From the NCBI GenBank assembly GCA_949358305.1, contig OX442314.1:24855060-24919059 (forward strand): a stretch of DNA of 64,000 nt, in the 5' to 3' direction. This document shows, one piece after another, positions 20,287 through 30,100 of this stretch; position 1 is the stretch's first letter; every line of letters begins with the position of its first letter. The position numbers were made by a program, and so were the translations under genes. Below the pieces are notes generated by a model that ran no database searches, had not been told where the DNA came from, and saw only the letters and a list, made by a program, of their open reading frames with translations. This DNA comes from Strigamia acuminata. Lineage: Eukaryota; Arthropoda; Chilopoda; Geophilomorpha; Linotaeniidae.

Positions 20287-21186
20287 GAATCCGCAGGCGA
20301 CCCTTGCAATTTAAAAACATTCTTAACATACAGTAACATTAATATAACAGTCCAAGGGCCAGAGTGAAACAGAGTGAAACATGATTGCATCTAGAGATGA
20401 TCCTAATCCCCTTGGGACGGCCCCTTCCCTAAACAACCCAATAAAAGGATTGGTAGTTCTCCGTAGAGACACTTATTCCTAAAAAGCCAGAGTTGCCAGC
20501 CAGTACTACAACCAAAGAGAGTCTTTCTAGTCCACGGGTGGACCATGCGAGTCCGAACAGCCGTCGTGCTGCATTTTTGGCCGATAGCAGGAACGTTCAA
20601 AATTCGTCTAGAAACGTGATCACAACGTTCCGAACATCAATACCGAGCCCACTTTCAGGTGAAGCATCCACCTCCTAAAATGTGAGTAAATGTTAAATTT
20701 TGTTTAAATAAGGAGATCACAACCACAATTCGTCTGTTAAATGAAATACATGGCTTTTTTATGCACCATGTACTCGCGCGATTGCAGAAAAAATCACACC
20801 TTTGCTCGTAAGTTTTTAGACACTTTTTAGAGTTTTTTTTTGACACGATTTTACCTGTTTTAAGCTTTCTTTTCAATTTTTTTTCTTGTCAACGTAAAAA
20901 CGGGTCTAAAATGTGTAAAAGTGAGAAAATCAAAAAAAAATTGAAAAAATGAAAAAATTCGCAGTATGAGTCAGCCTACCGACACTGGAAATTCTGCAAT
21001 ATGAGAGGAAAATATTTTGTTAGTGTTTCTACTTATAGTTATTCATCTGATTGAGTTTTCTTCCTTTCCGTTTAATTTGTTTACTGGTTTCTTCAATTTA
21101 GAGTTCGATGTACGAATATTCTAAAAATACTTTTTCACAGATTTTTAAATTTGTTTTAGGCGGTGGAACTTATGGCGTGACATCGA
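20287..21186. other. Unassigned intergenic sequence
   Basis: No gene or element boundary is recognised. There are a few short frames without similarity and AT-rich stretches near 20810-20970. Confidence 0.3.
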
Positions 21187-21420
21187 AAAATGCATTTTCA
21201 ATTATAAAATAAACGAAAGAAATACATTTTCCATTGTAAAATAAACGAAAGAAATTCATTTTCCATTGTAAAATAAACGAAAGAAATTCATTTTTCATAG
21301 TAAAAAGACCAAAAAACTTGTTTTTAATTATAGAAATAACTGAAAAAGCTCGTTTTTCGTGCCAAAAATAACTGAAACACTCGTTTTTCGCGCATGAAAA
21401 AACCGAACATCGAAATTCCT
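21187..21420. repeat. Degenerate minisatellite, ~34-bp unit
   Basis: Repeats of a unit containing TTTTCCATTGTAAAATAAAC then GAAAGAAAT. The first three copies are nearly identical and later ones decay. Confidence 0.75.
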
Positions 21421-21942
21421 TTTTCATTTAAAAAAAAAAACCAAAATCAAAGTCATACCATTGTAGCAAAATCCAGATCGATCGTAATCGCTCGCATCTG
21501 TGCTTTCAAATCCTGAAATTCTCGCTGAATTTTGTGTTGTTGTTGGGGATTCTATTTGTACAGATGGCAAACGCGACGATGCTAAATTTAAAAAGAAATT
21601 GAAACTTTTCAAAACATTAAAAAAATATATGTGTACGAGTATTGCAAGTCATTTCGTAATAAGGTCCACAGCCTTGTCCGTTACCGAAAAAAAGTATCGT
21701 ATCATTTCTTAAAAATGAAGAAGAAATTCAAAAGTACCACAAACTTTTAGCCTGTTTATGAAGTTGGGGTCTCAGTTTTCCAGTACTCCAGGCCGTCCAC
21801 GTTTTCTGCTGTTGATAATTGCAACAGAGTTGGAAAATACACACATAGTAACGAAACTTAAAATAAATTAAACACAAAACTGAAAATATTACAGGAAAAT
21901 GTTAATTTTTAATTGAACACTTTATTCTCACTTTATTACATA
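21421..21942. other. Unassigned flank of element 2
   Basis: A 70-codon plus-strand frame (21500-21712) has no recognisable similarity. The stretch ends with the CATA target duplication of element 2 at 21939-21942. Confidence 0.3.
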
Positions 21943-22960
21943 TGTCGCGCTCAACTCTAACCGTCGCTAACTCGTGGGTTGATTACTTAATTCGACTAAC
22001 TCACTACCGCTTTACTCAAGCGGTTTACCCAAAGAAATGATTACACAGATATAAAAGGTAAAATATAATATAGATTTATTCTGCGGGGCAATATACAGAT
22101 ATATCTTATATATATATATATAAAGGGTAAGTAAAAGGTAAATCGGAATGGGTGATGGGAAATGGAAAGGCAAAGGTAAGATGAAAGCTGGCTGGAATCG
22201 GCGAGGTCGTCTGTTGTCTCGTGCGTGTCCAAGATGGCGTCCTCGTTGTGGCAACGTGATGTCGTCTTGGGCCGGCGTGGCAATATGGCGTCCTCGGCTC
22301 GTCTCTGGCTGGTCCTTCGGGCTCACGCTGGTCGGGCGCGAGTGAATGCTTAGTTAAAAGACTTACTTCGGGCTGTTGTCTAGGTTTTTGTGTGGTGTCC
22401 GGCGATCACACAGCGGCGGACTCTTCTGGTTCCCGGCGGTCACACAGCGGCGGGAACGCTCGTCGTGGTTTTACTGCAGTTTAGGCTTGTGCGACCGTTT
22501 GTCTGCACAACTCGCTAAACTGGAGTGGTTTTTACTATTTCTAGCTGGTGTGCTAAAATAGTGTGGTAATCTTATCTCGCAGGTTACTCTGCGGAGTTTG
22601 ACACTGACCAAACGTACTCACGGTAAATTGTCCTTTGTCCTCGGTCAATCCCAGTATTTTTACTTGGGCCTGATCTTGTAGGACGACGGATTTTACGTGT
22701 GTTTCTCGTTTGATGGTTGTGTTGGTTCTGCCCGCTCAGTGCAAGGCACATTCCTTTGCACAAAGCGGGGTTGACAGGTGACCAGAATCACCCAATGGTG
22801 GGGTGGACGAACCATCCCCACTCCCTCAGGGCAGACGCCTGTCCATTGACTAGATGTCAATGCACTGAGGGAAGGGAGACGCGCTTGCGGCTCCCCTTAC
22901 ACCCGAAACGAGGTCACGAGAGAAACTCTTCGTTGACCCCGGTCCAGTCGGGTCACAACA
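21943..22960 (-). repeat. 3' LTR of element 2
   Basis: 1018 bp. The polypurine tract GGAGGGGGAAG lies directly inside it (plus positions 22961-22971). Confidence 0.95.
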
Positions 22961-22996
22961 CTTCCCCCTCCGAGCTCAGACCGTGGGGCTGAGCGA

Positions 22997-24175
22997 TCAC
23001 TTCTTTCCTGGGGGACCCGACACTGAGTCCGTCACCTGGGCGTAACTCACTCCAGGGACAGGCGGTTGAGTGCCGGGTGGCGCGGGTAGATCGCCTACTA
23101 GCGCCGAGGACCGATCTCGGGGGTCCTCATGCTCCGTAATGAAGCATAATGCATGGCCGTCAACTGGCTCATGCGGGGCACGCGTCCTCTCGTGCAACCA
23201 AACGCTCGGGATGTAGGCGGAGAAGCCGGTGTTCGTATGCCGGATGGCATTGGCTTCCGTTGGCGTCACTGGCGCACGGTGGGCTCTCAGCAACCTCTGG
23301 TGGAAGATGAGGTCTTTAGTCTTCCGTATCTGGTTGTGAAGCCAGATGAAGACCGATTTGCCTTTGTCCCGCTGCGCGAGGATAAACCTCCTGGTCGCCG
23401 TCGTCATCGAAAGATGGGGAAACTCGTCGATGATTCGCCCATAATAGTCTGGTGGAGGCGGTGCCGGCTTCGGCTTCTGGGTGGCCGCGGGAATCACGGC
23501 TTGCGTCGTTGTCGCCGCTCGGGCCGGTGAGGTCCCGGGCGGTGTCGGCTTCGTTTGCTCGACGGACCTGACGGGTGGCGTTCGGCACAGCAAGCGCTTT
23601 GGTTTACCCGCCACTTCGAACAGGGCGGGTCCTTGCGGGGATATCTCCGCAGGCATCGGTGGCGGAATCGGAACTCCGCTCGTCGGCGAGATCACCATTT
23701 CTACATCCTCTGCCGATTCTTCCGTCTGGATGGTCAAGGCGCGCAGTTGTTGGGTAGGCGCCGCTGTCCAGGTGGCGGAGGTGTAACGAAACGCCGTGCT
23801 TCGCAACTTGTACCCCTCAAATTCGGGGTTTACCACATCCCTGGTTAGCTCGTACCGAGTCAACACAGGGTCGGGCAGAATGGAGCTCCACTCTGCGAGG
23901 AGTGCACGGGGAACCTGTACACCCTCTCTGTCCACGACAGACCATGCGGCCATCGCCTGACGCCCTTCTCCGAAGAGTGCTGGGGTTAGCAGCTGCATCA
24001 TGACCTTGGTCAATGATAGCTGTAGGCTGCGACGATTCACTGGATTCGCTCGCTCTGAATCCGCAGTGAAGGCGCACGAGAGCTTACTCATCATCGCCGT
24101 TGCCCATTCGATGAAATATCGCTGGGCCTGATCCACACCTCGCAAGGCGGGCGCGGAGACTCTTGGGTCTTCCAT
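22997..24175 (-). CDS. Accessory ORF4 of element 2, unknown function
   Basis: 392 residues from ATG 24175 (MEDPRVSAPALRG). No known domain was recognised. The N-terminal third looks alpha-helical (AQRYFIEWATAMMSKL...LQLSLTKVMMQLL). A Pro/Ala/Thr-rich linker follows (about 165-235, with KPKPAPPPPDYYG). Then comes a second ordered part with SMTTATRRFILAQRDKGKSV and IRKTKDLIFHQRLLRAHR. There is no signal peptide, membrane segment or glycosylation-rich ectodomain, so it is not a typical env. It is in the same frame as ORF3, with only one stop (TGA 24283-24281) between them, so the two may be one protein made by readthrough or split by a point mutation. It ends 36 bp before the 3' LTR. Confidence 0.6.
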   Translation of the reverse strand: MEDPRVSAPALRGVDQAQRYFIEWATAMMSKLSCAFTADSERANPVNRRSLQLSLTKVMMQLLTPALFGEGRQAMAAWSVVDREGVQVPRALLAEWSSILPDPVLTRYELTRDVVNPEFEGYKLRSTAFRYTSATWTAAPTQQLRALTIQTEESAEDVEMVISPTSGVPIPPPMPAEISPQGPALFEVAGKPKRLLCRTPPVRSVEQTKPTPPGTSPARAATTTQAVIPAATQKPKPAPPPPDYYGRIIDEFPHLSMTTATRRFILAQRDKGKSVFIWLHNQIRKTKDLIFHQRLLRAHRAPVTPTEANAIRHTNTGFSAYIPSVWLHERTRAPHEPVDGHALCFITEHEDPRDRSSALVGDLPAPPGTQPPVPGVSYAQVTDSVSGPPGKK

Positions 24176-24280
24176 CACGAAGCGAAACGCTGAGAGCTCG
24201 GAGATAGTCGGGTTGGCGGCTTCTCTCGCGAGTCGCGCTTCTTCGTCTCGCCTCTCGAAGAACAGGGCCGAGGAACCGGG

Positions 24281-25762
24281 TCAGGGTCGGCTCGGCCTGT
24301 AAATGTCGGTCAAATTGGCTCGACATTCCTGCATAATGCTCTGTCCAACGGGGAGAGGGACTGAGCGGTCGGTGGGTAAATCCGGCGGATCGCTCGAATT
24401 CAACAACGACGGTGGCGGCAGGTCCGGAGGCGGCTGCGTCTTGGTCGGCAGCGTCGGCGTCGGCAGCGGTGGTGGCGGCTGCGTCGGCGGTGGTGGCGTC
24501 TCCGTCGTCTGCACCCCAGTCATTGCGACTTGGGGCGCCGGGAGATGTTGTTCGGAGCTCGAAGGCTGCACGATGGCGGTTGGCATGCCATCGGGTCGCG
24601 GTCGCGAATTTATGTAGTCTGCGAGCCACCTTGCCACCTCGTGTGGGGTCACCTTTCCGTCGGTGACAACACCCATCTTCCTGGCGTGTTTCATCGCGGG
24701 ATCGAAACGTGTCAGTTTCGTCCGCTTCATCTGAGTCAGAATCTCGCGAAGGTCCCGCGTATCTGCCGCTGGGACGTGTCGCTCACCTGACTGGCTACCA
24801 CTTCGTCGACCCGCTCTCTTGGAGATGTAGGCGGGTTCGGGGATGGGACGGCCCCGAGCTTCGCACCTCGCGAAGTATCGCTCCTTGCGATCTTTTTTCC
24901 GCTGCTCGCGATGAGTCAGCGGACGTCTAGAAGTGCTGGGACGAGAGACTCGCTCTTCGTCACCAGACATCCAAACCTCCTTGCACTCCTTACCGTCTTT
25001 AATCTGACGGTTTACGAAAATTCGCGGTCGGGAATACTGCGAAGGGTCACGCACCGTACTAGTGGATGGCCCAGCTTCGTTGCCTTCAGTCGTGTTTTGA
25101 GTGACACGCTGCTTCTTGGCTGTCACCGGGGAACGCGACTGGCTGTTCCCGGCGCCTTTGGAGCGCTTGCGCTTCCGCGGGTAGCTGCTTTTGGGCCCCA
25201 AAATCCCCAGGTGGTGGAGCTGCCACATCTCGGCTTGGGACGTTAAAATTCCCATCCGAGGTCTCCACTGGGGCGTACTCTCTCCCAATCGCAGCCTCTC
25301 AAACCACAGATGAATATCATCCGCGGTCATCCCCTCGTTTTGGAGGATGCGCTCGGCCACTGCCGCAGCGGTATCCACCAGCTGTTGTCTATACTGCTGA
25401 TAGATGGCCTCACGGGCCTCTTCTGTTTCGGCTGCTCGCCACGCATGCAGCACGTGTTCCTCCGCCGGAGTGCCAGTGTACTGACTTGACAATCCGGGGT
25501 GGAAAATTGGCGATTTCGGGTCCTCGTCACGAGCTAACTCTGTGGCGATGCCTTCGCGCATCCCCTCCGGGAACGTGTCCAGGAGCGTACAGTCTCGTAC
25601 CCAACGTCGGGCGATGCATCGGGAATGTAGTATTCGCAGGCGCCAAGGGTCGGCGTCTTCGCCGAAACATCGTCGGTAAAATTCGGGCAGCGCGCCTCGA
25701 AATATCCCGCCACGAGCGATGCAAGCGGGGTCTAATGGTCCCCATGTTTTACGTAATGCCAT
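24281..25762 (-). CDS. Accessory ORF3 of element 2, unknown function
   Basis: 493 residues from ATG 25762. The chosen ATG follows directly on TTTCTCCATCCTTCCAG, a strong 3' splice site, so the ORF is probably expressed from a spliced subgenomic RNA, as env is in errantivirus-type elements. Residues 1-190 look ordered and rich in Arg, Trp and Glu (FYRRCFGEDADPWRLRILHS, AWRAAETEEAREAIYQQYRQ). A basic nuclear-localisation-like patch (RKRKRSK...AKKQR) lies near 195-220. The C-terminal quarter is proline-rich. No domain, membrane segment or signal peptide is recognised. The frame ends in TGA but stays open beyond it into ORF4. Confidence 0.65.
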   Translation of the reverse strand: MALRKTWGPLDPACIARGGIFRGALPEFYRRCFGEDADPWRLRILHSRCIARRWVRDCTLLDTFPEGMREGIATELARDEDPKSPIFHPGLSSQYTGTPAEEHVLHAWRAAETEEAREAIYQQYRQQLVDTAAAVAERILQNEGMTADDIHLWFERLRLGESTPQWRPRMGILTSQAEMWQLHHLGILGPKSSYPRKRKRSKGAGNSQSRSPVTAKKQRVTQNTTEGNEAGPSTSTVRDPSQYSRPRIFVNRQIKDGKECKEVWMSGDEERVSRPSTSRRPLTHREQRKKDRKERYFARCEARGRPIPEPAYISKRAGRRSGSQSGERHVPAADTRDLREILTQMKRTKLTRFDPAMKHARKMGVVTDGKVTPHEVARWLADYINSRPRPDGMPTAIVQPSSSEQHLPAPQVAMTGVQTTETPPPPTQPPPPLPTPTLPTKTQPPPDLPPPSLLNSSDPPDLPTDRSVPLPVGQSIMQECRANLTDIYRPSRP

Positions 25763-27178
25763 CTGGAAGGATGGAGAAATAAACAATTAATAAAAAGTTA
25801 ATATTTAAATACGTAGATAAATGGTTGGTTTCGAGGGACGTTGCCGATACGTGCAGCCGTCCGTCGAGACCGATTCCTGTCTATCGGTGCAAACGTAGGA
25901 CGAATTGTCCCTCGTCGGATAGAAAAAAAAGAAGTCATCACGTAAAAAATCTGTCTCATGTCTAAAACGCACAGCGAGACGGAATCGAGCCTTTAATCCG
26001 GATTTTTATCATCAGATTTTACTTCACATTAATTCTAACGTTAATTAGAACATTACTAACAATTAAATTAATAATTATCAGTCATTCGTAAAAAGAATTC
26101 GTCGGGTGTAAATTATTACTAAAATTGCACAATAAATGTGCTTGTCGAAATTTTATTAAATAAATAAATCTAATAAAGAATTATTCCGAAGTCGGACTTT
26201 GTCTAATTTTTTAAAAAAGTTAAAGTCAAATTAAATTTATCCAACACACCGAAAAATTCATCGTACGAATGTTAAGTTGCATCAATTCGATGCGTCAAAT
26301 TACTTGTGGAGAAAAATATTCTTTTACAGAATATTCTCCCCTTGTCATAAAATTATTTATGGCTCGAGCCCATTGTCTCGCTCGTGACTCAAGTCATGAG
26401 GAATTTTCGAGACGCGAGGCGACGTGAAGTCTGCGCTCGCACCCCGAAAACAAATTAACAAGGAAAAAATACAATCGTGTGAGCGATCGCGGTTAATAAT
26501 TAATTATACGCTATTGTGAGTGCAAAGCACTCATGTCAGGTATTAGTCAACAAAATTTCTTCTTCAGCAGCACGGAACTAGTTCTCATGTGCCGATGCCG
26601 ACTTCTACCTGATCGGGATGGACTTGGTTTACATCGCGGTCCCAGTTTTCCTCGTCCTCGTGCTCTATGGCCAGCACGTCGTTCTCTTCCTCGTCCATGG
26701 CGAGGAGCGCGCACAAAAAGCTCAATCACGATTGAAAAAAGGATGATAAAACTATCTCAAAAAAAAACTCGATAAAAACGTTAAAAACGAGGATCACGCA
26801 CGAATGCAGCGATCAGCTGTGAAAAGCGGAAGTTCGTGTGAACACGAGGTAATCGCGATGGATTCTGGGTAATATACTCCAGAACCCGGGTGTTTGAGAC
26901 TAGTGCGCACCTACCCGTGCGCATGTTACGCTACGGGTCTCCTTTGTTTTCACTCCCGTGCGCGATTGCTGCTACGGGGTCTTTTGCACGCGGTATCCGA
27001 CCCGTGCCGATAATTTTGCTACGGGTCCCGCGCTTCCACGCCATCTTGTGACGTGAATTCGACCGATATCCGCTTTGTTGGACTTAGCGGAATTTTCTTC
27101 GAGTCTCGCAACGTGATGGCTTGCACTATCGGTCGATTAGAATTTATTTTTAGTGCCGCCATCGACTCGTAATTTATT
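25763..27178 (-). other. Noncoding stretch between pol and ORF3, element 2
   Basis: About 1.4 kb without a supported frame. It contains the three-hairpin array (26913-27027) and ends at the splice acceptor before ORF3. Regulatory roles in splicing, export or packaging are conceivable but not shown. Confidence 0.5.
26913..27027. repeat. Three tandem hairpins with ACCCGT/ACGGGT stems
   Basis: Three successive units (26913-26938, 26955-26980, 26999-27027) each begin CCCGTGC and end CTACGGG, so each can fold with a 5-7-bp stem and a 13-17-nt loop. The loops differ while the stems are kept. Confidence 0.65.
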
Positions 27179-30100
27179 TTACTTCTTTCCTACGACCTTT
27201 CCGCCTTTTATAAACGGATTATCTCTTTTTGGTCGCAGGTTACGGATCGAGGCAGGTACGATATTTTTTGTTGTTTTTTGTGTCTGTACCTCCTCATTAT
27301 TGTTTTCTTTTTTATCCGTGTTTTTTGTGTTTGTTTCAGGAGTTTCTCCTGTTTCCCCCCCGACCAAAATTGGATCCGGAACGGATTCAACTATCTCGTT
27401 TACCGGAAGTGAAGGGGCGTCGAAATACTCCTCGTTGTCACTTGGCGGTGCTTGTTCCGACTCGCCAGCGAACGTATCGACGATTTGGCCGTCAGTTTTA
27501 GACTTGACTTGGCCCTTGGCCCACATTTCTTGCGGGAATTCCGGAATGTACGGAGTTAACTCTCGTACCTGGATCGACTTTTGCTCGGTGTTGTCCTCGA
27601 GCTTGCGTAATTTATACGCGTTACCGCCATGCTTGCCGATGATTACATACGGACCATCTCTCTTGTCGGCCAAGCTGGCGGTGATCCCTCTCGCTGCATT
27701 TGAGAGGGTGTGTGCATCTTTCCACACCAAATCATTGATCTCGAAATTCACGAATTTTCCACCGCTTTTATCTTGTAAAATGCGGTCGCGCATGTTAAAA
27801 ATGTGCGCCATCATATGCTTGTATGTGTTTGAAATTGTTTGCTCCAATTTATACACATACTCATGTGGTTTCTCTGGGTCCACCACATTTACCGACTCTG
27901 CCACTCGTGGGTCCCAAGGCACTCGTAGCTCTCGGGCGAAGTTGAGGTAGGCCGGAGAAAAATCTCTCGTCCTCGAGACTGTTGTTCGTATGCTGAACGC
28001 GATCTCCCTCAAGTATTCATCCCACCTATTGTGGATGTCAGTGAATATGCTTAGTGCATATTTAATGTCCCTGTTGAGTCGCTCAACGGGATTTGTTCTG
28101 GGATTGTAGGTCGAAGTATGTGACGCCACAATCCCGAATTTCTCACAAAACTTACCCCAAATTTTTGAGATAAATTGGGGTCCGTTATCGGATATTATTT
28201 TACGTGGAAATCCGTAACGTAACGCCACGTCGTAGATACATTCAACGATTTTCTCTGCTGAAGGTCTAGCGACGGCGTACAACTCGGGCCAACGAGTTGC
28301 CACGTCCATTATAACGATAATGTACGCATTTTTATTTCCCGTAACGGGTTTTGGGCCCATCACATCGACACTTAAACAATCAAAAGGCGCGTAAGGCCCT
28401 AAGAAAATAGTTTCGAATGGTGATTTACTCCTCGGCTTGCACGCTTGACATCGCTGACATTGGTGGACAAAAAGAGCAATATCTTTTTTCATCCCTGTCC
28501 AGTGAAAAAGCTGTGTAGCACGATAGAGTGTTCTGCTTACTCCCGCATGGCTCGCAAGCGGGTGCCCGTGTAACAACCACAGCACGCGACCGATTAAGGA
28601 AGCAGGTATTACTACCTTTACTGCGGTGTCCGATTCACTCAAGTCATCTTGGTGATTTGGGTGATGTTTCACTAAAAGGCCGTCATCCAATAGGTAATCT
28701 ATGGATTCGTGTGCATAACGACGCTTCTGCCTTCTGGTTAAGTTGGGCGGATATTTTCCTGTCAGTACGAATCTAGCTCTGTCCTGACATTTTTTGTCTA
28801 ATTTTTGTTGCACAATTATTTCCTCCCTTGTTGGGGGATTGCTTTTCATTTGCTTGCTGACACGAGCGTGGAAGGCGCTTAGAAGCGGGTCATTTATTCT
28901 CCGCTCTAGCTTAAATTCCTTCTTTGCGTTTGGGTAATTGTCAGCAGCTGGTTGGTATAACCGCGTCCAGAATCCACAGAATTTTACATCTGCCGGAGAC
29001 GCGGTAGGAATTTCATTCATCTTCCTTAAATCCCAACGGTGACAACTCGTAGGGCAATAAATGATGCGGGAGTCATCCTCGCCATCATCGTCAGCGTCGA
29101 TTGGATCTGACACTGGTGCCCGTGACAGAGCGTCAGCCACGACGTTATATTTGCCGGGCTTGTATTGAATGGTCAAGTCGCATGCCATCAGTTCTAACTG
29201 CCATCTGGCTAGTCGACCGGCTGGCTCTTTTAATTTCATCAGCCATTGTAACGCTTGATGATCTGTGTGGACCACAAATTTGGTATATTCGAGATAATCT
29301 CTGAATTTCCTTATGGCCCACACAACGGCCAAACACTCCAACTCTGTGGCGTTGTAATTTTTTTCAGCGCTTTGGAGTTTGCGACTTATAAACATGCACG
29401 GCAGGTCTTGTTCGACTCCGTCGCGCACGTGTGTTTGAAGCAACGCGGCTCCCAACCCAACTCTGCTGGCGTCCGTATGTAATATGAACGGCCGGTTTAG
29501 GTCGGGTAGAGGCATTACGCCGACTTCCGTCAGCATCCTCTTTATCGCATTAAATGCGATGTTGCACTCATTTGACCATACAAATTCGTTTTCATTCTTC
29601 AGGAGGTCGGTAACTGGGGCTGCCACTTCAGCTAGACCCGGTAGCAACCTGCCGAAGAAGTTTATCATTCCCATAAACCGTTGGACACCTTTAACGTCCT
29701 CGGGTGGTGGGAAACGATTAATCGCATCGATTTTTTCGGGGCCAATAGCTAAACCATTGACTCCAATGCGATAACCCAGGAAGGCAAGCTCCTTTCGACA
29801 GAACTTGCTCTTGCCCGGGTGAACGTGTAACCCAGCTTTCGCCAGCCGGGTGAGCACTTGGTCGACATGCTCAATGTGCTCTTCGAATGTTTTGGAGGCA
29901 ATAACTATGTCATCTAGGTATGCCCACACAAACTGATGCAGGATATCACCCAATACGCTTTCGATTAGTCTCTGAAAGGTACTGGGAGCGTTCACTAAAC
30001 CAAATGGCATGACGTTGAACATCAACCGTCCAATTGGCGAGTAAAATGCTGTTTTTAGCTTATCCTCTGGCCTCATCTCAACCTGCCAGTATCCCTTTGA

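Noticed and set aside
21500-21712. Small host gene on the plus strand
   Set aside because: 70 codons without recognisable similarity, splice support or promoter.
24084-24629. 181-codon minus-strand frame overlapping ORF3 and ORF4
   Set aside because: A GC-rich shadow frame; the ORF3/ORF4 frame is longer and starts beside a splice acceptor.
22997-25762. ORF3/ORF4 as a retroviral-type envelope
   Set aside because: No signal peptide, membrane anchor, cleavage motif or cysteine-rich ectodomain could be seen.
27153-27950. 265-codon plus-strand frame
   Set aside because: Antisense shadow of the element 2 pol C-terminal region.
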